From DAISVY01 sp036826635 (lineage in GTDB: Bacteria; Zixibacteria; MSB-5A5; GN15; FEB-12): DNA of 64,000 nt. The first letter of the stretch is position 1. Every line of letters begins with the position of its first letter. This document shows positions 1-7,653 of the stretch, piece after piece. The stretch lies in NCBI GenBank assembly GCA_036826635.1, contig DAISVY010000002.1, positions 248,001-312,000 of the forward strand, in the 5' to 3' direction. The translations under genes were made by a program, and so were the position numbers. A model generated the notes under the pieces. That model saw nothing but the letters and a program-made list of their open reading frames with translations. It ran no database searches and was not told the DNA's origin.

Positions 1-285
1 ATTCTCCCCGGCCGCCGCCGCCTTGAGATTCTCGGCCGTGGTACCGATAACGCCCGCCGGGTAGGCACTCTGTATTTCCACGTCACCGCCCTCGAGAAAC
101 TTGAAGATACGCTTGGCGTGTTCTTTTTCCTGTTTGGCTGTTTCTTCGAATATATGCGACATTTGCACGTAGCCATCTTTCTTGGCCTTGCTGGCAAAAT
201 AATCGTAGCGGTTGCGCGCCTGTGATTCCCCCGCGAATGCGGTCAGCAGGTTCTTCTCCGTCCTGCTCCCTTTAAGCTGGGCCAT
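1..285 (-). CDS. rbr: Rubrerythrin, N-terminal part (cut by window edge)
   Basis: Peroxide-reducing di-iron protein of anaerobes. The 95 codons in the window begin at an ATG at 285 with an AAAAGGAG ribosome site just upstream. The protein opens MAQLKGSRTEKNLL and shows the family's first iron-ligand helix (AGESQARNRYDYFASKA) and the second (EETAKQEKEHAKRI). The C-terminal rubredoxin-like domain would lie outside the window, so its presence cannot be judged. It is the last visible gene of a minus-strand set with ferritin and superoxide reductase, which fits a peroxide and superoxide defence unit. Confidence 0.93.
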   Translation of the reverse strand, partial: MAQLKGSRTEKNLLTAFAGESQARNRYDYFASKAKKDGYVQMSHIFEETAKQEKEHAKRIFKFLEGGDVEIQSAYPAGVIGTTAENLKAAAAGEN

Positions 286-327
286 CGTAGTTTCTCCTTT
301 TCTAAATTGTCACATCTCGGGCCGGTT

Positions 328-351
328 GATCCGGGCCATTCGACCCGGATC
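328..351. other. Inverted repeat between ferritin and rubrerythrin genes
   Basis: GATCCGGG and CCCGGATC form a perfect 8-bp stem with an 8-base loop in the gap of about 110 bases between ferritin and rubrerythrin. There is no T-run after it on the minus strand, so it is not a clear terminator. It could be an mRNA-stabilising or processing hairpin that separates the expression of the two genes. Confidence 0.5.
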
Positions 352-396
352 ACCAACTGACGCTAATCGTTCTCTCCGCCGAAACAACGTATCGGT

Positions 397-912
397 TTAA
401 TTTTCGCCATCGGCAGACAACGTAAAGGTACGTTTTCCGAGTTCGCGGTCAATGTGAAACATTCCGGCTTTGGAACCGGCCAGCAGTTTGAATTGCTGAA
501 TGATATTCTTGACGGACGCCTCTTCCTCCACCTGTTCCGTAACGAACCATTGCAGAAAGATCTCACTGGCATAGTCATTCTCCGCCCTGGCGATACCCAC
601 CAGGTTGTGTATCATCGCGGTCACTTTCTGCTCGTGCTCATAAGCTTTCTCGAAAGCCTCCTGAGCCGATTCCCAGTCCACCGGCGGAGCATCGAACGCC
701 TTCAGAACGGCCCGGCCGTCACGTTCCATCACGTAATCCATGATCTTCTCGGCGTGAGAAACTTCCTCCTGGTATTGAACTCTCATCCACTGTGCACATC
801 CGGGCAGATCGATAGACTCCAGGTAGGTGGACATCGCCAGGTAAAGATGAGCGGAATAGAACTCCGCAGCCACCTGATCGTTCATGGCGTCCTGCATTTT
901 TTTACTAATCAT
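397..912 (-). CDS. ftnA: Non-haem ferritin
   Basis: Iron-storage protein of 171 residues, close to the usual bacterial ferritin length. The N-terminus (MISKKMQDAMNDQVAAEFYSAH) carries the conserved Glu of helix A, followed by EEVSHAEKIMDY with the ferroxidase Glu and His, and EQVEEEASVKNI later on. A longer reading from 930 would overlap the upstream desulfoferrodoxin gene. The start at 912 is preferred because AAGGATAG lies about six bases upstream and the stop of the preceding gene is only five bases away. It probably stores iron in the same transcript that makes superoxide reductase, limiting Fenton chemistry. Confidence 0.95.
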   Translation of the reverse strand: MISKKMQDAMNDQVAAEFYSAHLYLAMSTYLESIDLPGCAQWMRVQYQEEVSHAEKIMDYVMERDGRAVLKAFDAPPVDWESAQEAFEKAYEHEQKVTAMIHNLVGIARAENDYASEIFLQWFVTEQVEEEASVKNIIQQFKLLAGSKAGMFHIDRELGKRTFTLSADGEN

Positions 913-917
913 CGCAT

Positions 918-1295
918 CTATCCTTTCCACAGTCCGTGCAAATTGCAGTATTCGCGGGCGCTCACTTTCTCGGCCTTGATCATGAACACGGCCTCAGGTG
1001 CATCGCCCGGTTTCAGAAACTGGCGGTACGACTTGCCGTCGGCGATCAACTCTATCCATTCGATGTAGTGCTTCTCCTCCATGGGGTGAGCCACATCACC
1101 GACCCTGACCTTGAACCCGCCGTCGATCTTCTCGATGACCGGCACGTGTTTCTCGGTCGCTCCATCGGTCACGCCTTCTTCCTGAAGTATCATGTTCTGC
1201 CCGCAACACACCAGTGTTCCGGCGGCCGCATGAACAACCTCGACGATGTTGCCGCAAATCTCGCATTTGTAGATCTGTAATGTTTTCGTAGCCAT
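918..1295 (-). CDS. dfx: Desulfoferrodoxin (superoxide reductase, two-iron type)
   Basis: Reduces superoxide to hydrogen peroxide without releasing oxygen, using electrons from rubredoxin-type donors. The 125-residue protein has both iron sites. The N-terminal desulforedoxin-like centre is seen as CEICG and a CC pair (LVCCGQNM). The catalytic centre is seen as KHVPVIEK, HPMEEKHYIEWIEL and a C-terminal YCNLHG supplying Cys and His. The length matches the class with both centres. It is first in the order dfx-ferritin-rubrerythrin, with a PerR/Fur-like gene just upstream, as in many anaerobes. Confidence 0.97.
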   Translation of the reverse strand: MATKTLQIYKCEICGNIVEVVHAAAGTLVCCGQNMILQEEGVTDGATEKHVPVIEKIDGGFKVRVGDVAHPMEEKHYIEWIELIADGKSYRQFLKPGDAPEAVFMIKAEKVSAREYCNLHGLWKG

Positions 1296-1606
1296 TTCCT
1301 GTATCCTTTCTTCATAATTGAGTGTTCGTCTCCACTGCCGTCAGTTGAATAACCTTCCGGCAGCCCCTCCGTCAGAATCGAAAAAAGTCCCGGTCCCCCC
1401 CAGACAGTCAGGCAAAAGCCCGTCTTCCCGCTCGAAGTTTGTTTTTACGATATTTTCCATTTCCTTATTATTAAATGCAATTATCTCGGATGGACGAATA
1501 AATGTAAAGTTCAAAGGTCGGGAAAAGGACAGCGTCGGCACACCACGCAAAGATGGAAGACCGACTTCGGTGTGAGATAACATGCGATCCTGTCTCCTGA
1601 CTACCA
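1296..1606. other. 311-base gap upstream of the dfx operon
   Basis: No convincing gene. It probably holds the promoter and leader of the dfx-ferritin-rubrerythrin transcript. An AT-rich stretch at 1463-1485 is the likeliest promoter or operator position, but it does not match the PerR or Fur box well enough to name. Confidence 0.35.
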
Positions 1607-2008
1607 TTACCTGTACTTAGTCGAAGTTGTCCGTTTCCTGCAATCAGGGCAGAGCCCGACATATTCCACCCGGCGACCCACAATCTCCCAGTTCTCGATC
1701 TCGGGGTACGGTCCGGTTTCAACACCGGCGGCGGAAAGCGGCAAATCCACTACCCGGCCGCAACGACTGCAACGAATATGGTCATGGTCGCTGAGATCCC
1801 CGTCAAAACGCATCTTTGAACCACCCACATCGAGTTTGCGAATTACGCCGTTCCGGGCCAGCAATTCGAGATTGCGGTATACCGTGGCCAGACTGATGTT
1901 GGGCAGTCTCTTGCGTACGACCTCGTAAAGCATGCCGGCTGTCGGATGGGCCCCATGGCACCGCAACTCCTCCAGTATGATCTGCCGCTGCCGGGTATTC
2001 CTTTTCAT
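1607..2008 (-). CDS. perR: Fur family regulator, PerR-like
   Basis: Metal-dependent transcription repressor of 133 residues from MKRNTRQRQ. The winged-helix recognition region reads SLATVYRNLELLARNGVIRKL. The dimerisation domain has the HDHIRCSRCG motif and a second CPDCRK pair, giving the two CxxC motifs of the structural zinc site seen in PerR and zinc-containing Fur proteins. An upstream in-frame start at 2053 exists, but the family normally begins near RNTRQRQ. It sits next to superoxide reductase, ferritin and rubrerythrin, so peroxide- or iron-responsive control of those genes is the simplest reading. Fur, PerR and Zur cannot be told apart from sequence alone. Confidence 0.9.
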   Translation of the reverse strand: MKRNTRQRQIILEELRCHGAHPTAGMLYEVVRKRLPNISLATVYRNLELLARNGVIRKLDVGGSKMRFDGDLSDHDHIRCSRCGRVVDLPLSAAGVETGPYPEIENWEIVGRRVEYVGLCPDCRKRTTSTKYR

Positions 2009-2257
2009 TCGCCGCGCCTTTTCACAATTGCAAGCAACCAGCCTTATTAGCAATCATTCTTGTTAACGATTTCTTTAACCGTGTGTGCGGGCGTTTGTTC
2101 CCATACCCGAAAAGAAAAAACAAAAAGTGTGACCCGGTGCGACGATTCGTTGACCCACACCCCTCCACCGCGGCCCGGAAACACCGAGTTCTGCCTGAAT
2201 TGAAATGATGCGGAAGTAATGTTACCTAAGCACGGCCGGAACAATGACAATGAGACA

Positions 2258-2282
2258 CAAAAGGCTCCCGAATCGAGAGCCT
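2258..2282 (-). terminator. Intrinsic terminator after the alkyltransferase-like gene
   Basis: On the minus strand AGGCTC and GAGCCT pair across a nine-base loop and run into TTTT. It lies about 30 bases after the stop at 2314. Confidence 0.6.
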
Positions 2283-2313
2283 GAAACACCGAGCTGATTT
2301 TTCCGAATCCGGT

Positions 2314-2625
2314 TCATTTCGGTGACCAGAGATACCGATCAAGATCAATGCTGTCATCCGCTTTGAAAATTATCCCTTCATCACACAGCAAAGCTTTCTG
2401 GACTTCGTAACCGCAGCCGGGTTTCAACGCAATGCGACCCTTGCCGTTGATGACTCGTTGCCAAGGAAGGTTCGCCTTCTCCGAGCGGGAGTGCAGTGTC
2501 CACACCACCTGACGAGCGGCCCGCGGACTCCCGGCCAGAGCCGCAACCTGACCGTAGGTGGCTACCTTACCGCGCGGGATTCTCCTGACGACATCGATAA
2601 TTCTTTGTTGAAAATCAGTAGCCAT
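2314..2625 (-). CDS. Alkyltransferase-like protein (ATL), Trp in place of active Cys
   Basis: A 103-residue protein with the DNA-binding domain of O6-methylguanine-DNA methyltransferase: helix-turn-helix region GKVATYGQVAALAGSPRAARQV, then the active-site region. Methyltransferases have PCHRVI there; this protein has PWQRVI. That substitution defines ATL proteins, which bind and flip alkylated guanines without repairing them and hand the lesion to nucleotide excision repair (known for the family, inferred here). The start ATG at 2625 gives the typical short ATL length. It is followed by a terminator and appears to be a single-gene unit. Confidence 0.92.
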   Translation of the reverse strand: MATDFQQRIIDVVRRIPRGKVATYGQVAALAGSPRAARQVVWTLHSRSEKANLPWQRVINGKGRIALKPGCGYEVQKALLCDEGIIFKADDSIDLDRYLWSPK

Positions 2626-2671
2626 CTCACGGCCTTTATGCTTCTACCCTGAATGTATTCACCGACGGCTA

Positions 2672-3259
2672 TCATATCCTGACCGCAATGATGCAATCGT
2701 CATCGTCCTGAAGCACACACTTGCATACTTCGACATCGACCGGTCGTTCGAGTACCTGCTCGAAAATGTTTCTGCACCAACCCGCCCCACAATAACAGAA
2801 AGTAGGAGAGACTCTTTTACCGGATCCCCGCACCTGACTGCAATGGCAATAATACAGTCGTTTTTCTTCCGGTGTCGTCGCCTGTGCATATTCCTCGGGT
2901 CGGCTGGGCACTTTGGTGATATATATCGTATTATCTTTTCTCTCCGGTCGGTTATAGAAAGCATTGCGGTACATTTTGTCCAAGAGGGAATCGATATCCT
3001 GACATTGCCGGTAGTAGTCGCGAAGCTTTTCTATTCTGTCGCTCGGAAACGGGCAGGCACAACCGGTGAGGATGCGCTTCCTGATCTCCGGGTCCGGGAC
3101 CAGACGGTCCAGTTTATCGACGGCCTGCCTGACCCACTCGGTCGTTTCCTCCGCCGTTTTCAGATCTTCCGAACCTTCCATGATTTGGGCGGCGATGGCT
3201 TCATCGACCAGACGCTTCAGTTGTATGGCAAGCCTCTCGGGCCAGGATAGCAATTGCAT
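2672..3259 (-). CDS. Cys-rich protein of unknown function (DUF6144-like)
   Basis: A 195-residue protein. The ATG at 3259 has a GGAGGG site five bases upstream and is preferred over 3280. The first 110 residues are helical and charged with one CACPF motif. The C-terminal half has clustered cysteines in YYCHCSQV, SPTFCYCGAGWCRN and VEVCKCVLQ, then DDDCIIAVRI. This arrangement reminds me of the uncharacterised DUF6144 family and, at the very end, of V4R or thiazoline-carboxylate-hydrolase-like domains that finish with a 'C-x-hydrophobic' strand. That assignment is from memory and tentative. A metal or cofactor role for the cysteines is plausible but not shown. Confidence 0.7.
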   Translation of the reverse strand: MQLLSWPERLAIQLKRLVDEAIAAQIMEGSEDLKTAEETTEWVRQAVDKLDRLVPDPEIRKRILTGCACPFPSDRIEKLRDYYRQCQDIDSLLDKMYRNAFYNRPERKDNTIYITKVPSRPEEYAQATTPEEKRLYYCHCSQVRGSGKRVSPTFCYCGAGWCRNIFEQVLERPVDVEVCKCVLQDDDDCIIAVRI

Positions 3260-3590
3260 GATGTCCCTCCTGTAAAACAATGATCGTCAAAATAAATCCC
3301 GCCCCGTCACCGCGGGTTTTCATCACGGCCAAAGACCTAATGTCAGACGCATGCCCGGATCGTTTTGTTCATTTTCGTCCCCGGATTACGACTCATGACC
3401 GGTGTGTCATCGGCCCGTTTTTTTCATTACGAAATTGCCGGCCGGATGATTCGTTTACCTGACTTATACTAAAAACCAACACCGGGATACAGAAATCATG
3501 ATCGCCCCGGCCGTCAAGTTTCAACCGCGAGAAGACAGTCGACTCGGCCCGGGTCGAAAATCATCGATTCAGACCACCTGCGATGGACAC

Positions 3591-3619
3591 TTGACTTTTG
3601 ACCGTTTATGCAACATATT
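3591..3619 (+). promoter_or_regulatory. Candidate sigma-70 promoter of a small unit before rsgA
   Basis: TTGACT, a 17-base spacer and CATATT. It sits about 50 bases before a strong ribosome site at 3660-3666 and a very short ORF, with an intrinsic terminator downstream. Confidence 0.5.
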
Positions 3620-3670
3620 AGGACACTTAGCGTATTAGAAAGCAAACGGTCTTAACCGAAAGGAGGCGTT

Positions 3671-3736
3671 GTGTCGGTAACATTGGCAGAAGTAAACGAC
3701 AGGGTTGTATTACGCCTCGGAGAAGACCGGCACTGA
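3671..3736 (+). CDS. Candidate 21-residue small protein or leader peptide
   Basis: GTG start preceded by a near-perfect AAAGGAGG site five bases upstream. It encodes MSVTLAEVNDRVVLRLGEDR plus one His and then stops. No homology is recognised. The ORF is bracketed by a promoter-like pair (3591-3619) and an intrinsic terminator (3762-3792), so it could be a small protein gene on its own transcript, or a leader peptide that controls read-through into rsgA at 3963. No obvious run of regulatory codons is seen, which argues against classic amino-acid attenuation. Confidence 0.4.
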   Translation: MSVTLAEVNDRVVLRLGEDRH

Positions 3737-3761
3737 GCTTTCTTTTGCTCTTGATGCACAC

Positions 3762-3792
3762 GCGGCTTCCCGATATCGGGCGGCCGCTTTTT
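3762..3792 (+). terminator. Intrinsic terminator upstream of rsgA
   Basis: GCGGC TT CCCGAT / ATCGGG CG GCCGC followed by TTTTT. An outer 5-bp and inner 6-bp stem are separated by a two-base internal loop. It ends the small unit that begins near 3625 and could act as an attenuator for rsgA. Confidence 0.7.
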
Positions 3793-3838
3793 CGTATCGG
3801 TCAAACTCCAGACGCAGTTGACAGCCCGGGTTCTCACG

Positions 3839-3854
3839 CGGGCGAATTCGCCCG
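3839..3854. repeat. 16-base perfect palindrome in the rsgA leader
   Basis: CGGGCGAATTCGCCCG reads the same on both strands, about 110 bases before rsgA. It may be an operator or form a short hairpin. No T-run follows. A TTGACA at 3818-3823 lies just upstream, but no good -10 box is paired with it. Confidence 0.4.
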
Positions 3855-3962
3855 AGATATCCGAAGAATCAATCTCACCCGTGACCATGGCACGCGGTTC
3901 CCGTAGACAGGACAACCGAGCCCCGTCACGGTAAAGACAACTGATCGTTGAGGAACATGACA

Positions 3963-5069
3963 ATGAAGCTGAGCAATCTCGGATGGAATAAACGTTTCGA
4001 GCAATCATTCAATGACATTAATCGCGACGGGTTGATCCCGGCCCGCGTAACGCTGGAACACCGCGAGCTTTACCATGTTATCTGCACCGAGGGGGAACTC
4101 GTGGCGGAGATTTCGGGGGCTTATCGTCATCGGACACACTCGCGAGGTGACTTTCCCACGGTCGGCGACTGGGCCGCTATTGCCGCGCGTACCGATGAAG
4201 GCCGCGCTACCATCCACCATCTCCTGCCCCGCAAAAGCGCCTTTTCCCGAAAGGCCGTTCTCTCGGGCGGCATGCCCGACACGGGCGGGAAAACCGATGA
4301 ACAGGTATTGGCGGCCAATATCGACGCGGTGTTTCTTGTCAGCGGCCTTGATGACGATTTCAACCTGCGCCGCATCGAACGGTACACCGCCGCCGCCTGG
4401 GACAGCGGTGCCGATCCGGTGGTAATTCTTAACAAATCGGATCTATGCACCGACATTGAGTCGCACGTCGACCAGGTCCGTGAGGTTGTACCGGGGGTAC
4501 CGGTACTTCCGTTAAGTGCCGCCGAAGGGGCCGGACTTGACAGCCTGGGACCATATCTCGGCGCAGGTCGAACGGTGGCTTTTCTGGGATCGTCCGGCGT
4601 CGGCAAATCGACTTTGATCAATCGATTACTCGGCGAAGATCGTCTGGAAACTCAGGCGGTACGTGAGAGCGACAGCAAGGGCCGCCACACCACCACCAAT
4701 CGACAGATGATCTTTCTTCCCGATGGGGCCATCGTCATCGACACGCCGGGGATGCGCGAGATTCTGATGTGGAACGACGAAGAAGGGGTAAGCCGTACCT
4801 ATCATGACATCGAACAACTGGCGCTACGCTGTCGCTTTCGGAACTGCCAACACCAGGACGAGCCGGGTTGTGCCATTCGCGAGGCTATAGCCAACGGCCA
4901 ACTGGACCCCAGGCGGTATGCCGGTTATCAGAAACTCCGAAAAGAACTCCAACACCTGGCTCGGCGACGCAACGAAAGGGAAAAGCGACAAGTCGTTCGC
5001 GAGTTTGACCGCATGATTCGCCGCCATCATAAAGAAATGAAGGAACTCCGCAAAAAAGGCCTGGTGTAA
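3963..5069 (+). CDS. rsgA: Ribosome small subunit GTPase RsgA
   Basis: Circularly permuted GTPase that acts in late maturation of the 30S subunit. An N-terminal OB-fold region is followed by the G motifs in permuted order: NKSD (G4), LGSSGVGKST (G1), then DTPGMRE (G3). The C-terminal zinc region carries CRFRNCQHQDEPGC, and a basic tail (RRRNEREKRQ) suits rRNA contact. About 368 residues, normal for the family. TTG at 3948 and ATG at 3957 also lie in frame. ATG at 3963 has the better spacing from GAGGA. Convergent with the chemoreceptor gene; a shared hairpin separates them. Confidence 0.97.
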   Translation: MKLSNLGWNKRFEQSFNDINRDGLIPARVTLEHRELYHVICTEGELVAEISGAYRHRTHSRGDFPTVGDWAAIAARTDEGRATIHHLLPRKSAFSRKAVLSGGMPDTGGKTDEQVLAANIDAVFLVSGLDDDFNLRRIERYTAAAWDSGADPVVILNKSDLCTDIESHVDQVREVVPGVPVLPLSAAEGAGLDSLGPYLGAGRTVAFLGSSGVGKSTLINRLLGEDRLETQAVRESDSKGRHTTTNRQMIFLPDGAIVIDTPGMREILMWNDEEGVSRTYHDIEQLALRCRFRNCQHQDEPGCAIREAIANGQLDPRRYAGYQKLRKELQHLARRRNEREKRQVVREFDRMIRRHHKEMKELRKKGLV

Positions 5070-5086
5070 ACCGACACACAACAAGA

Positions 5087-5122
5087 AGGGTGATCGGATG
5101 AATCATGTCATCCGGTCACCCT
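5087..5122. terminator. Bidirectional hairpin terminator between rsgA and the chemoreceptor gene
   Basis: A 15-bp stem with one G-T pair (AGGGTGATCGGATGA against TCATCCGGTCACCCT) and a six-base loop lies between two convergent genes. On the minus strand it is followed by TTCTTGTTGT, so it is more terminator-like in that direction. Confidence 0.7.
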
Positions 5123-5152
5123 GTCGTCGACCGCCGGTTACAGCTTATACGG

Positions 5153-7276
5153 TTATCTCAACCTGAACCGGGCCACCATCTTGTTGAGACTATCGGCCTG
5201 GCGATTGAGTTCCTCGGCCGCGGTAGCCGACTGTTCGGCACCTTTGGCTGTCTCTCTCGTCACCATGGCAATCTGTTCGACGTTCTTTGAGATTTGCTCG
5301 GAAGCCGCGGACTGTTCCTCGGTCGCCTGGGCGATCTGCTGGATCATCAACCCCAGATGCTCGGACATGCTGACGATCTCACTCAGGCTGCTGCCCGCTC
5401 GATCAGTCAGTTCGCGGCCTTTTTCCACTTCCTGAAGACCTGACTCCATCGAATGGACAGCCTCGCCGGTTTGTCTCTGGACTCCTTTGATCATCTCGGT
5501 AATCTCACCGGTAGCCCGGCCGGTGCGCTCCGCCAGCTTACGGACTTCGTCGGCCACCACCGCGAAGCCTCGTCCCTGTTCACCGGCCCGGGCCGCCTCG
5601 ATAGCGGCATTGAGAGCCAGAAGGTTGGTCTGATCGGCAATTTCATCGATCACACCAATGATCTTACCTATCTGGTCAACCGACTCGGCCAACCGGGTGA
5701 TCGAATCGGCTGACCCACGCACGGTCTGAGTTATCTTCTGCATACCGTAAATCGTCTCGCTCACGATTTGACCACCGTCGGCAGCCTGCTGGAAGGCGTT
5801 TCTCGAAGCATCGGTTGCCTCGGCCGTGTTTCTCGACGACTCGACAATATTCGCCGCCATCTCCTCAATGGCCGAAGACACCTGATCGATCTGCTGCGAC
5901 TGATCGCTCGCTCCACGCGACATCTGCTCGGCTGAAGCCGTGATTTCATTAACGGCGTTGGCCAGCTCATGAGAATCGGAAGCCAATTGACGGATCATAC
6001 TCGACAGGTTTTCCGTCATCAATTTCAGCGATTTGCCAAAAACGTCCTTATCCGACTTTGGTTCTATCGTTGCGGTCAGATCATTGTTGGCCATACGCTC
6101 GGCAACGCCAGCCGCTTCCTGAAGATAATCTATCACACTATCGAACGAACGCGCCAGGATACCGACTTCGTCGTTCGACCGGATTTCGATTTGCTTGCTG
6201 ACGTCCCCAATGGCCACGGCCTCAGCCACGTTCACCAGACCGATTATCGGCCGCGTGATGTTGCGAGCAATAAAGAAACCGATCACGAATGATACGGCCA
6301 GAAACAGAAGCCCCAGCCAAACGACAGCGTGTTTGATATTGTTGACCGGGCCGGTGAACTCCTCAAGATAACTGCCGACAGCAATAATCCAATCCCAGTC
6401 GGCAAAATAAGTATAGGCGACTATTTTCTCCTTCGCTTCCGTTTCGCCCAGTTCCCTGTTTATCCAGGAATAGCGAATCCACCCGATCTCACCGTCGTTA
6501 AGTTTCGGACCATCAATCATTATCTCCCTGACGAAATCATTGTCGCTGATGTTGGTCCCTTCCTTGGCCGGGTGAATCTGAAGCGTACCTTTGGAATCAA
6601 TAGCATAAATGTAACCGGTTTCACCGACTTTTTGCGCCAGGATCACCTTACCCAGATCATCCGAGTGTTCGCACACACTGCAAAATAATACGCCCACGAC
6701 CTCATCACCGATATCGCGAATCGGTTCATAAGCGGAAATATACCAGGCGTTGATCACCCAGGAACGACCGGAAAATTTCCTGCCGTTACGAATGACCTCG
6801 TTGTATACCGAATCCGGAAGATATGTCCCCACGGCTCGCTCGCCGTTCTCATTGACTATACTGGTCGATATTCTCATGGCCCGGTTGCCCTCTTTGAGGA
6901 AAACCGCACAGCAGGCACCGGTCAGGTCTTCTACTCTGTCAACGAACCCGGTGTCGTCGTTAATCACATACGCCTGCCCGTTCGGGTCGAGAATCATCCG
7001 CCCGTCTCTTACGATAACCTGCTTTCGACTAAGATCGTCAAGCAATTTCCGCGAGGTATTCAAGTTAGACTGAACCAGGTTGAGTCTTTCGGCCGCGTTT
7101 ATCTCACATACCTCCTTGGCCATGGCGGCAAGGTGGCTCAGATCGGATTTAGCCGAATCGGTCAGGTATTCGCTGGCTTGCCGGATGCTTACGATGGCCA
7201 CGCCGCAGATTGACACCACGAGCACCGCGAACAACATCAGCATTATCTTATGCGTCAGTTTGAGCGACAGCTTCAC
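5153..7276 (-). CDS. Methyl-accepting chemotaxis protein with Cache sensor
   Basis: Membrane chemoreceptor of 707 residues. A signal-anchor helix (KIMLMLFAVLVVSICGVAIV) leads into a large periplasmic region of about 270 residues that resembles the Cache_3-Cache_2 fusion (ISAYEPIRDIGDEVVGVLF). A second membrane helix near residue 320 is followed by HAMP and the signalling domain. The conserved cytoplasmic tip reads IADQTNLLALNAAIEAARAG and GRGFAVVADEVRKLAERTG. GTG start at 7276 with AAGGGAG eight bases upstream. The ligand cannot be told; Cache_3-Cache_2 sensors often bind small organic acids. No che genes are nearby, so it is an orphan receptor locus. Confidence 0.95.
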   Translation of the reverse strand: MKLSLKLTHKIMLMLFAVLVVSICGVAIVSIRQASEYLTDSAKSDLSHLAAMAKEVCEINAAERLNLVQSNLNTSRKLLDDLSRKQVIVRDGRMILDPNGQAYVINDDTGFVDRVEDLTGACCAVFLKEGNRAMRISTSIVNENGERAVGTYLPDSVYNEVIRNGRKFSGRSWVINAWYISAYEPIRDIGDEVVGVLFCSVCEHSDDLGKVILAQKVGETGYIYAIDSKGTLQIHPAKEGTNISDNDFVREIMIDGPKLNDGEIGWIRYSWINRELGETEAKEKIVAYTYFADWDWIIAVGSYLEEFTGPVNNIKHAVVWLGLLFLAVSFVIGFFIARNITRPIIGLVNVAEAVAIGDVSKQIEIRSNDEVGILARSFDSVIDYLQEAAGVAERMANNDLTATIEPKSDKDVFGKSLKLMTENLSSMIRQLASDSHELANAVNEITASAEQMSRGASDQSQQIDQVSSAIEEMAANIVESSRNTAEATDASRNAFQQAADGGQIVSETIYGMQKITQTVRGSADSITRLAESVDQIGKIIGVIDEIADQTNLLALNAAIEAARAGEQGRGFAVVADEVRKLAERTGRATGEITEMIKGVQRQTGEAVHSMESGLQEVEKGRELTDRAGSSLSEIVSMSEHLGLMIQQIAQATEEQSAASEQISKNVEQIAMVTRETAKGAEQSATAAEELNRQADSLNKMVARFRLR

Positions 7277-7653
7277 TGTTGAATCTCCCTTACATTGTCT
7301 CCTGATATGCCGTGCGCCGCTCGTTAACAGAGTGCTGTCTTCAGGAAAAGTCTTTCCGGTGCCCCGACCAGGCTGTTAGTCAATTGTGTTCCCGCAGCGA
7401 TTGTCGTGTCCTTGATTTTCCCCGTTGTTGCCCCTATGCTAAACAGGGGCAGGGACGCTGCTTTTCGCCTTTCTCTGTCTGTATCGAAAGACTCGGGATA
7501 AAACTACAGCAGGTATGACCCAACCAAGACAGTCGGCTGGCATTTCTGATCAGTCACTGCACAACTATAGTTATACCCGATAACTTACCCGGGAATATGA
7601 AGATAGTGATGATAACATTACCCCAAAACGCCCGGCGGCCAGAACATGCCCCG
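7277..7653. other. 377-base gap between chemoreceptor and DUF401 genes
   Basis: I see no gene in this stretch. It must hold the chemoreceptor promoter and the end of the DUF401 transcript. No clear terminator hairpin with a T-run was found. Confidence 0.4.

Noticed and set aside
1463..1485. AT-rich stretch as a PerR or Fur box before dfx
   Set aside because: Only about half the consensus positions match, so it cannot be called an operator.
3600..3651. Inverted repeat GACCGTTT...AAACGGTC
   Set aside because: The arms are only 8 bases and 36 bases apart; it overlaps the promoter and could be chance.
3652..4008. 118-codon minus-strand reading frame upstream of rsgA
   Set aside because: It overlaps the rsgA start and the terminator at 3762-3792, has no ribosome site and its composition is not protein-like.
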